Under the pieces are notes generated by a model. It ran no database searches, was not told where the DNA came from, and saw only the letters and a program-made list of their open reading frames with translations. Below, one piece after another: positions 50,612 through 61,700 of a stretch of 64,000 nucleotides of DNA; the stretch's first letter is position 1, and every line of letters starts with the position of its first letter. The stretch is from Norana najaformis (Eukaryota > Annelida > Clitellata > Crassiclitellata > Hormogastridae). Where the stretch lies: NCBI GenBank assembly GCA_964023275.1, contig OZ029915.1, positions 34,158,573 through 34,222,572 on the forward strand, read 5' to 3'. Both the position numbers and the translations under genes were made by a program.

Positions 50612-50820
50612 TGCGTTGATCGATCGGTCCATCATTCCAACTGATCTGGAATAGGTTGCTGGGAATGTGCGACGCGAACATCCTGACCTTTCTTTGCCTC
50701 TTTTCCGTTTCCGGTTGCAAAACGTGTGATCGGTCTTGGTTTTGTGTTTACAGGTCGGGAGCGTCTATGAGGAATCTCGCTTGAGGAAGAGCTATATAAG
50801 TGTGAGACTACGATTACGAG
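50612..50820 (+). repeat. LINE/SINE 3' tail (gggagcgtct ... gctatataa)
   Basis: It reads gaataggttgctgggaatgt, then ggtcgggagcgtctatgagg, and ends gagctatataagtgtgagac with tacgattacgag. It resembles the tail at 23860-23995, including the preceding LINE-like C-terminal stretch, but is diverged. Confidence 0.55.
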
Positions 50821-53539
50821 ATGTTGGATTACATTACGTGCAAAACTTCCCAATTCCAACAATTCTTTAAGTTTTCAATTTTCTAATTATCTCCATAAAT
50901 AGGCTAACCTCCTCGGCTGTGAATGTGTGGCGTAACAATGATTCTTGTTCTTGTAGTTTTAATTAGGCCAATTATTGTCATACTTAAGTTTATTAGTTAG
51001 GATTTGCAATACGACTCTGAACTAAAAGGGAAAAGCTGAATTGCTTTGTGTGACTTGCATGTTGGAATGCGATTTTGCTTACTAGCAGCTATCAGTTGAT
51101 GCTTTATGCAATACTGTAACGACGCTATAGAAGCTTTCGGATTATATTTTAGACTTTGTAGCCAATCATCTTTTGCTTTACCATGCCCAGAATGCAACGA
51201 CCACAATGACCACTTCTGGATCGACCACAGTTTTTTGCAAATATAAGCTATGCACATCTTTCCTTCTACCAAGTTGCAAGTCTTTCAAACTGCAAGATCC
51301 AGTGGCCGATTTAGCTATAAGTATGGGGATGCGGTTCGCCCAACGCGCCCCTCTTGGTTATATGCCGACGCCCCTCAGACCAGAACTGAGCAGCCACCGG
51401 CAAGATCGTCAGTTAGGTGCAAAACACTGCTCTTTTGCGCACATTTCTTAAACTTCTCCTTTGCCGAGCATTCTTAGACATATCTTTCGGAAGGCCTTTG
51501 TTTGCGCAAATGATGTATGTTAGTCTGCAAATTAGGCTAACCACGCTTCAGTCAGCTGCAGAAAAGCAAGGAAGTTTACACTATTGGTCGATATTCCGTC
51601 AGTGGTCTATCGATCACCAGTTGTTATCGACCTCTCTGTCTCTAGACGTTCAATCGATGGCGATTGGTTGCTGTGACGCTGCTAAGTTCGACACAACCAT
51701 GACCTGCGTTTAGGTCGACTGGAGCAAGGCCTTCGACTGTCGATTGAAAGAGATCAATAACAAAAATCAAAGTGTGTCAAAGTGACGTATTCGATCATTT
51801 AGATTTGTCCATTCGGGAAAAGATGGATTGATATGACGATCGCACATAAAGACTACAATGTTTATTTGTTTTCTTAATAAAAATGCGTGTCTGTCTCGAC
51901 GACTCATTCTGTCCGCTCATTTGTCTGCCCAGCTCGACTCTATTTCTTGCTTCAATGTCTTGTCATCTTCATGATTTTGAGGAAAAGCTCTCCTTAGGGA
52001 TCATAGCAAACCCTACAAATATTGGCCTACCACCAAGTGCTGTATTAGATATATAAGTCCGCAATATAAATGTTTGACTACGTCACAGTGCAATGGTTTA
52101 AGCCAATTCTATGTTTTGGTCAGTGATTACATCATTTGACCATAGCGATTTTGAATTCTATTGGTGCAACAACCATGCATCTTACATGAGTCTAAATTCA
52201 ATTTATGTAGCTCAGCTGGCCTTTAAAAATGACCTGTGAAAATCTAAGCAATCGAAAGTGGACGAACTTGTGGAGCCAGACGTGTGTCGAAAATAAGTGA
52301 AATTAGTAAAAGAATAATTGGCTTACATCCAGTTAATTACTGCTTGGATAAGGCAAATCTGTATGCAAACTTACAGCCGGAATATGACTGATGGTTGGAA
52401 GTAATAAGACAACTTCTACTGAAGAGCCTAATTTGCCGGAATGATATATTCCAGTAAGAAGGGTCTATGTCAGTGAGAGGAAGTTTTCCTTACCTACAAA
52501 ACGCATCCCGCCTATAGTCCTACACGTAAGTCTATATAATTCTTGCTGATGGGCTGCTAAAACACTCTGCTCTTCGATTCTCTCTGCGTCTTGCGATTGA
52601 TTTGATCACCATTTGAACTTTGACCTAATCAAGATAGGTCACCGAATTAGGGCCACTCGTAGAAAGAGATTATGTAAGGCCGACGAATACCAGTCTCATC
52701 GATCGACGTACGGACATTATAGATACATAATTTATACATTATATATATATATATATATATATAGTTATATGCATTTATTTGTATGCACATTATTTTACAG
52801 TGCCTCATATATCAAGCATTTGAAGATTTGAGCCATCTTGGAATAGCATATATAGGATCTTACTGCTTATATATCTTCTATGCATATTATATGTAGTATA
52901 TATATATATATATATATATATTACCCATATCTATTGTGACCTATATACGCTTGCAAGCATGTACAAAGCATACAGTATATTACATTGTAATCTCTGTAGA
53001 CACACATTCATGTGTAAGTCATAGATCAAGAGACGATTAAAAGCACAATTAATGCCTAAACCAAAAAATAAGAGTGTACTACGGACCTTCCAGACTAAAT
53101 GGCCTAAAGACAAGAACGTTCTCTGTCTGTCTGCTGTCGTTTATTGCTTGACATACAAAAGACTTCAAGTATGAACTCTTGGAGTTTTACTGTAAGCCTA
53201 TATTTATGCAGTAGGCATTTGAGGTCTTGTACAAAAATGTAATTATAGTCAATCTACGCAGTAAATTATCTCTGAAAGACCCGAAGTCAAATTACAGTAG
53301 GCCTACCCAAGAAGCGAAAAAATGCATCATATATTTAATATCCTATAGACTAATAACAAATGAAAGATAATAGATAGACCCGGGTAAGGCCATAATGCCT
53401 ATAAATCTAAGAACAGCAGCCCTTAAGCTAGTCCTGAGGCAGCCATGGATATGAAGTGCTAGCGACGTCATTTTTCTTAGCCTCGGCATGTGAAGGCCAA
53501 CCCTATCCCTCGCCGCCTGATCTTCCTACTGACAGTGTG
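50821..53539. other. Intergenic with (TA)n tracts
   Basis: (TA)n runs at about 52739-52762 and 52898-52921. No gene is supported. Confidence 0.5.
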
Positions 53540-53610
53540 CGGTTAGTGTACTCATTATAGCTGAGTCGGTTAAGGGGCGCAAGTGCAGCCGAATCTCGAA
53601 ACAAATTTTA

Positions 53611-53690
53611 TCCCTGGTGGGGATTTGAACCTCCGAACTCTTGATTGACTGTCCAGCACGTTAACCACTAGACTATCGCCCATCCCCTAA
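53611..53690 (-). repeat. tRNA-derived SINE head / tRNA-like pseudogene
   Basis: Read on the minus strand it has gatagtctagtggttaac (A-box region), a seven-base loop CAGTCAA flanked by a mostly paired anticodon-like stem, and ggttcaaatcc (B box). The acceptor and T stems are imperfect, so it is not a functional tRNA. The sequence on its 3' side (53540-53610) may be the SINE body. Confidence 0.65.
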
Positions 53691-56600
53691 ATTAGATCTA
53701 AATGAATACCAAAACAGGTCGAACGTAATTCATGAAGGCAAATAAGAGCTTGAGCCAAGGATTTCCTTGGAGGAACACCCTTAGTTCCCGTGCATTCTGC
53801 AATTGTGTGTTTTGTGAATGTCAATAGGCTTAGATTTGCGGAAGTTCAGGACTGCATTTATGGTGTGCATAAGCTTCATTATTTGTGCCAAAGTCTGAAA
53901 TCGCGAATCCGTATGTACGAAAGTGTGTATGAATGAATCTGGACCGGGAAACAATTCATGGTTAGCAGCAGTGGGAGGGGAGAAGACCTGGGTTAGGAGC
54001 AAAATGTATAAGGAAAGTTGTCTTAAGTGGGAGATAGTACGGCGTAGATAGTCTGAATCAGCGGATGAAGATTCCTTCTTATATCACTTTGAATCGCCTT
54101 CTAGGAACTCTCAGATTGCTAGCTTAACTGATGTCAGAAGTTGTTAAGAACGCTAAGTTCGTCCGTAAGGCATGCAGTGATGCTTGCTGGATGAAGTATC
54201 CAATGTTTCTCATTAGACTCCGACCAAGGAGTCTTTTGCACGCCTGACAGGTAGGTCTCAATTGGCCCAACTGGTATGAAGAGTTACCCGTTCCTTATTG
54301 CACCGAAATTGGGGAATGACAGAAGTCGAATGAGACGCTCGAAGAACAAGGACTGGGATTACCCATTTGTACCTAAACCTATGCCACTCTTCTCAAAAGG
54401 AGGATTTTGGTAGCAAAATGAAGGGAAACTGCATCATTGGCTTTGGTGCGAGAGACGCCCTAGCGTGACCTTTAAAAGTAAAATGGTATGAAATAAGGTG
54501 GCGAGTCACGCCGTCACAAGACTCAGTTTTGGATTCGAGATTTTCAGCAAGTCATATTTCGTTCAGGCAATGCCTGCTTTGAAACGCTACTTATAAACTC
54601 AAACTCTTATCTCGATAGCCCCACGGTCTTTCCAACCAGTTAGGCTATTATATCTCAAATCTCTAACCACCTCTCTCGACAAATTGCATTTAAAAAACAC
54701 ATGCACAGGCCTATCCATTGGTTTCACACGTCTCACCGTTGACTGTGCTGTGGCTCCTCGTGTGCACTCAATCGACCCTTCAAAAATCACGATCCCACAG
54801 TATAAACAACTTGAGTTAATGGCTGAGAGTTGGGTCTACATAATATAATGTCCTCCAACACGCATAATTACAGGAAGGGCCCCGCATTAGTCTGAAATAT
54901 AACATTTTAAAAGTTATTTGATAATTTTTAAATCAGAGTATAAAATTTTTACAGTTGTTAAATATTTTTCCACGAACAAGTAAGGTTAAGAGTGATAGGT
55001 CTAATTATCTGCGATTAGGTTATAAGGTCTAAATCTCGCAAATTATAATTTTTGCACAGTTACCTGTAGCGGTCGCCGTCTAAACGTAAAAAATTCGCGG
55101 GCGGGGTGACTTCGGTCCAAGAGGCACCCGCATCACTGCCCTTCTACTCTGTCGACATTAAATGGCTGTTCCACATTATCTGTCCATAGTGTCCATTCTC
55201 TCAAAGGAAGATTGAGGATTGGCCACTTCCTTAAGAGAGGCAACACGGTAAAGCTCTGTCTCGGGATCAGACTCTGCCTCCTCGGGGGCAACCATTCCAA
55301 GTTGGAAGTGGTAGAGCGAATGAGGTCGGTGGAATCTGCGAGTAGAACTTGGCTTAAGTCACTATCGAACCAGCCAATCACACACAGATCGCGACGGCCA
55401 CAATAATAAGGCCACTGCTATGCAACACGAGTTGAACTCGTCATGACAACTCGTCTGCGCTCGTGACGAGTAACGTTGTCGTATATTCTCGCAGACTTCT
55501 CTGCAAAAAGTTACACTACGCGTAACAGACACGCATTACTACATAATAATACATCATATAAGCTACAGTCGTGTATTTCATAATGATTCGCAAGATGGCG
55601 AGATGACACAGTACAGTGTAGCTGATATTTGATAACGCCTTACGAGGTTCAGAAGTGCATATATTGAAACCGGACAAAAAGGCAACATTAAGAACCTTAA
55701 ACAGGCAAGAAGAGGTCAGTTTTCAGGTAAGAGCGAAAGAAAGTCTCGGTGAGCAAGTTGCGAAGACGAGGAGGTTGAGATCCAGATGAAGTTAGCACGG
55801 TCCGTGTACGGGGATCTTAAATGGAGTGGCGTCCATTCAAAAGGGCAGTGGTAGTGAAGGATCTGACCCGAGCAGGGTTGAGGCCATCTGGTCGATATAG
55901 AACACCGTGTACATTTACATTTGTACAAGATGTAGGCGTACCATAAGCAATATGCTTTCCAGAAGATGCTGATGCAGGGTAGAGAACGAAGAGCGAGATA
56001 GGCTAACTTATAATGTAAGTGCAATTCTAAATAAAAATTATGCAGTTGGCTCGAATTTCCTCAGTAATTTAGGCGCTAGTCTTTCATAAGAGGAGCAGGT
56101 TGAATGGAGTGGTTAGATTGTAAACAAATGACGAATAGATGAGAATTTGGAAGATATAAAGACTTGAAGTGTGTTGTTGATTTCGAGATTGTTAAGAGCA
56201 AGAGCATGACGCATAAATACACCACCTATTTCTGGATTGTTTGACTCGTGTTGAAGATTTTATGTCTGCGCCGATATCCTAATTTCCACCAAATCTAGGC
56301 ATCTTTCGCCGATGTAGTTTTAATATTAGGTCGTGACTTTGTTTTCAATTTTTTTCCTATTTATTTAAGCGCGCTCTATTACTAGATGTCGCTAAGTGAC
56401 GTGTTTAAGAACGCGTTGAGCGTTTGTATAATATGTGATCTGTGGTCCAAGTAAACGAATAATGGAATAAAAAATTACAAATTGGTAGGTGTTTTAAGCG
56501 AGAAGTTTTAATTTTTATTTTATTGGCCAATTTAGAAATAAGAATACAATTTATACACAATAATGTATTGGTTTTGTGTTTATGCAAGACTAAATATCCA

Positions 56601-57638
56601 GAGAGAAATATAATGTCTGACCCTGTTTATTAACCAAAAGGCTATTTAGAAGTTACCGCATAAGGTTTTTTGAATTGTGACAAAAACTGTTTTAAAATTT
56701 CGAATGCTTCAAAGACTTTGCGGAAAACTTCTTGTGTAGCGGCCTTTATGCATAATTCAGAATGCCGGTATACGCTATTTTCACAGCTACGTATTATGGG
56801 AATTTCATGTTTTTAAGAATTAGCGTAATCATCTGTAGTGTTTGTGTATATGTATGTACAAGCATACAATCGTTGTGGAAGTTGCGTCTGACCAGCAGTT
56901 TCGTTACTTTTTCAAGACTTGAAAAATTGGTGTACAGTGGCATGCTGGCCCCTAAAAGCAGAAGCCCAATTTGCATTTAATATAATGCACAAGTGTATTA
57001 ATCAGTGTATAATCGTGTCTTTTCCATGACCTGAAATATTATGTCTCATATTAGTGACAAAATGATAAAATACCTGATATGTATGCAGACAGGCATTTGT
57101 ACAGCACCTTTTAATAGCTCAGTAGTTCAAAAAATGGTAATTAAAAGCCATGCAACAAGATTGTAGTGCCAATTTAGTGTTTTGTTCATTTGTAGCCCAG
57201 TGATGCTTCATAGGGTAGAAAATGGCCATGCATGGATCAACCCATTGTCACTGTTAGTATATGACAGTACATTCAAAATCCTTGACTTATGAGCAGTTTA
57301 TGTATTTTGGTGATCTTATGCTCTACCTAGCTAAACAGTGGCCATACAGCTAATAACAAGAACAGGCTTGTTTAGAAATACAGTGCTGCACCGGTGAGCT
57401 AGATATGTGTAAGTTTTAAGTGTACTTTAATTATTAAAGTAATACAGAACAATACAAAAACTACTTACGTATAAATTATTTATTAATTAACACTGCAGTG
57501 TCACAATTACCAGTTTTTTCTTTCTTGAGAGAGCTTGTATTAGTCTGTATTGCTTATTTATTAATGCAGTCGTACTTACCACCAAGCTTCCTTACTGCCT
57601 AAATGTATGTTTACTTCTTACATATATTTTTCTGATAG
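53691..57638. other. Intergenic, no gene supported
   Basis: No exon could be defined. The last part (about 56700-57638) is AT-rich and precedes the orphan exon. Confidence 0.45.
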
Positions 57639-57849
57639 GTGGACAGGATACAAAGTTGGTAAACACAATGAAGTTAAGTATTTGTATGGTGACCGTGCAT
57701 GGGGTGCCCGGTCATCAAGGTCAACTCAGCCTAGTTATTATCCCTCTGAGGTGAACATAGGTGAGGAAGTTAAAACGGGTTTGTTGGATTGGTGTGGTCA
57801 TGATTGTGCTGAAAGGTCCTTCAAACCCGAAGGCCATACATATGAGTAG
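57639..57849 (+). CDS. Orphan terminal coding exon, unknown product
   Basis: It has an acceptor-like tttttctgatag, then 211 nt open in one frame, ending in TAG at 57847-57849. Read in phase 2 it gives (R)WTGYKVGKHNEVKYLYGD ... ERSFKPEGHTYE, 70 residues, hydrophilic and Tyr/Trp-rich. I do not recognise it, and the upstream exon was not found. It is phase-compatible with SAXO4 exon 9 (7208), but that would need a 50-kb intron, and SAXO4 already has a homologous last exon at 8064-8139. It could also be an upstream-gene exon, or an alternative 5' exon region of the large ORF downstream. Confidence 0.4.
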
Positions 57850-58772
57850 TTTCTAGTCCATCATTATTGTCATCATCATTATTATATATATATATGTTGT
57901 TCTTATTACATAAAATTTGTAACATACACAAAAACATGCCAGTCTGACTGAATCTGAGGTGCTGATGAGATAAATAATTGCACTTATATTTACCTTTATA
58001 TTTTCACCTTTTGAGTACCAGAATGAATTGCCTGCGTTCTTTTGTGAGGTAAGGTAAAGTAAAATAAGGTTATTATGTATTTATTATACAACTCTGTTAA
58101 AAATAGTCCATGAAGGTATGGTCCTTATTTGAGGGATTTTTGGCCCTTAAGTGAAAACTCTACAACAAAAACAACAACAGCGACAACAACAGCAACAGGA
58201 CAGCCATTTGTTTAAGTAACATGACAGACTGTTGATTCATATGACACATTGGGATTTGAATCCTGGATGCTGAGTGGAATGGCAAATGTATTTGCAATGT
58301 ATCATCCCTAACAGTTGCTGATTGCTGAGGCATGAAGATTGGCTACAACTTGAAGGTTGCTTTTAATTCCTGGTAAGGTTGTATGCAGCTTCATTTACGT
58401 TACTGCTGACCTCAAAGTGCAGAGAATTAGGTTTAAACAGAATGCGTCTCAATTGCTGATGGAACAGAGGCTAAAACAGATGAGAAGCTCTTGTATTTTC
58501 AGGACACAGTTTAAAATGTACTATTACTGGTCACAAAGATTTTGTTATATATTAAATAGTAAGACGGCCAATGCCATGGATATGGATACTTAATTTGTGT
58601 GTAAATTGCTGTGCACAGTTTTGTTCAAAGTAATCTTTATGAATTTGTTTTTCTTGCAGGCTTCATGTTTAGTCTCACATTTGTATGAGCTTGTTTCCTG
58701 AATTACCAATGATTTGGGCAGACTGTTTTGACAAAGTAAGTGTTCTTGGACTTCAGTTTGAGGGGGAACACA
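57850..58772. other. Probable 5' region of the large ORF
   Basis: A strong acceptor (tttttcttgcag) at about 58649-58660 suggests that a 5' UTR exon starts near 58661 and runs into the large ORF. No TATA box was identified. Confidence 0.4.
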
Positions 58773-61700
58773 ATGACAGAAACTTGCAAGAACAAAACAT
58801 TAAAAAGCCAAGATGTTCATCAGACTTGGTGTTTTTATAAGAAAGAAGAACCAATACAGTGCAGTGCCAAAACCCAATCACAGTCATTCTATGATGCATT
58901 CACTGCATTCCTGTCATCATCATGCACCGTAGATCTTGAGGAAAATGATGTTGATGGTAGTCTGCATTCAAATGCTGAACTTAGAAAACTTCAGTTGAAA
59001 GATGACAAAATAAATCTGATGAGGCAGACAGCTGCAAATACAGGTTGTAATGAAGAAATATTAGATAAGCGAGTGAATTACAGTCTTGAGAACTGTGTAT
59101 CAGCAGAAAAGTTTGTGACCAACTTTTGGCTTGCTGAAGACAGGCCAAACATTAAGAAGAAACTCACTGAGTCTGCTATTTCTCTGAGCCTTGCTGATTC
59201 CAACATGTCACTTGACTGGCCTGCTTGTAAGGCATATGGAGATGAATATTTATCTACTCTTAGCTCAGGGACTCGTCTGAGGAACTTACGATCACGGGAT
59301 ATTTACATTAAATGCAGCCAAAATGAAAGGAAAACCAGTGTCAGCAGAAGTACTTTTTTAGAGAGGTCAACTTTAGGAGCAAATTTTCCTGAAGAATTAA
59401 GTTGTGATGAGAAAAAACGTCTAGAGCTCCGCTCATTTTCATCACCATATCAACAAATTAAAAAGTTTAGTTATGCAGGCAGTTTTTCCAGATCACAGAA
59501 TTCTGAAATTCAGTTTCTGAGGCCGAGAAATTTAAAACTGGGTAATAATGTAAATTATAATTCTGTGAGTTCTGGATGCCAGCTTCAGCATAAGGAAGAG
59601 TATCGGAGGAAACTAAGATCTGCCCATGATGAGAGTGAGGTACATGCTGTCTCAAAGTTATGTCACACGGACAGAACACATCAGAATCGATTATCCAGCC
59701 TACGCAGGCGAAATTCGTTGACATCTAATGGTCATGACCTTGGAAATGACTGCTGCTTAAAATATGTAACCCAGAAGGTTATTTGCCGCCCTGCTTTTGT
59801 GGTCTTAGAGAAGATGAGCAAGAAGAAAATTGAACAGATGCAAAAAGTAATGAAGATGTGCACAAAAGAAAGTGATGTCACAGATGTGTCAGACATAAGA
59901 AAAACTAGTCGGCCCAACAGGGCTTCTGACTTTCCTAGAAATGATGATATTGTGAGTACTTCAGCAAACACAAGAACAGATATGATACCTAAGATGCCAG
60001 TATTTTCTAGAACTGATGAGAATGAAGAGGATTCAAACTGCACAAAAGCTGACGAGGTTATAGGTACATTGCATTCAACAAAAAGAGAGACAAACTTAGA
60101 AGGTTCACAGTTATGTTGTGATGGTATTGACATGTCTGTTGAAGGCACTGCTCTCAATTCAGAGACGTCACATTTTTTTGAAAATTCAGCTGTTGGAAGT
60201 TCACAGTCCAGAAATTCTCAAATTTGTGAAATAGTGCCGTTATTAAATTTACAAGAGGTGTCCAATGACCTGCTTAATGTGATAAATACAAAACAAGGCT
60301 TGGAAACAGGTGGTTCAAATTGTGTACCAGAGTTAGCTGAAATAATTCCAAGTTCTGTCATTAATCATGAAGTAACTGATAAACGTGAAATTCAGAATAC
60401 TTGCATATCAAGGACAAGTTATAAATTTGGCTTTAAGAAATCGCTACATGAAGCAAACAGTTCTGGGTGCTTGCATACGATTTTTAAGACTTTAGATCAC
60501 CATGATTTCGAACCAGAGTTGAACTTGTCAAAAATCTATAATTCATCTGGAGTAATAAATGTAGCTGAATTAGTTGACCATAGTGAAGTGCTTGGATTTA
60601 ATCCAGTTTCTATTGCTGTTACTTCAGACACCACAGCCCTGCTAAAAGAACTTCCTATTGCCAAATATGATATTCTTCAAGATACAAAAAAGTCCAAGGC
60701 CGTGGATGTTTTTGATCAACAGGATACTGATTGTGCAAAAGATGTGCCACAGACTGTGGACAGGGTGGGAGTAGTGATAACTTCTCTACGCACTTTGAAT
60801 CCAAGTCCCTCAGGACCACTGAGAATGAAGAGTCAAGGCAAGTCTGCAGAGAGCAAACCTGCTGTGAACTGTGACACTCAGGCTCAGTGCACTGACAATC
60901 CTGAATATTTTCCAAAGTCTTCAAATATAGATAAGAGGAAGAAGAAGAGATTTAGTAACCTTCAAAATGATGTTCTGGGTAAAAATATGCTGGATTCTAT
61001 TTCAGAGTACCCAAAAGACTGCTTAAAATCAATTATGACAGGCTCTGTGCAATCCACAAAAGCTAAAAAGCGGAAAGCTGAATGCCATGTTGCTTTACCA
61101 AAGGTCCCTGATGATCAATCTGATGATGCAGATGCTTATGTACCAAATTTCTTGACACATTCTCAGTTCTTGGTGGATGAGAGTAGCCTTGCTGAGAAGT
61201 GGAAAGAAGCTACTGACCTGGAGGAGTGGTGGCTTAATGATCTTGGAAACTGGATGAACCTCAGCGCTTTGGGATCAACCACCTCATCTAGCATAACTTC
61301 AGAGAAAAGCACGAGTTCTGAGGATTTTAGATGGTGTGCAATGTTAGCAGACCAGAGTGAATGGCCAGAGGTTGAGCTTGATTGCCCCACAGGATTTGAA
61401 GAATCAGTAGATGAGTGCAACAGAAATTTTCCATTATCTGTGGATGCAGAACAAGGTCAGGCATTGCATGGAGAAGATGTAAACTCAGATGAATTTGATA
61501 TGGATAAATGTGAAGATTCCCAGTTGCCTGAAACCGATGCTATTACAGAGAAATTTAAGTGCATGAAACGAACTGCCTGCCGAGTTGGTAAGAAAAAACA
61601 AGTGCAGTGGCTGAAGCTCAAAGAAACAGGTTCACTTAGTACACGTGTGTTGACTACAACTGCTGGAAGAGAAATGGAGCTTAACAAAGTAGCAAACTCA

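Noticed and set aside
51716..51755. VDWSKAFDC, resembling RT motif A (F-x-D-x-SKAFD)
   Set aside because: A single short motif, with no neighbouring RT blocks in any frame. It may be a LINE scrap but is too little to annotate.
4015..52921. CRISPR-like arrays among the short tandem repeats
   Set aside because: All are simple microsatellites or two-copy duplications in a eukaryotic genome. There is no repeat-spacer regularity and there are no cas genes.
53611..53690. Functional tRNA gene on the minus strand
   Set aside because: The B box is good, but the acceptor and T stems do not pair properly, so it fits a tRNA-derived SINE better.
7209..57849. SAXO4 model with a 50-kb last intron ending in the exon at 57639-57849
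   Set aside because: The phases fit, but a phase-compatible exon at 8064-8139 encodes the conserved C-terminus (SIKARDTYFDEH versus human TLTSADPFYQN), so the gene ends at 8139.
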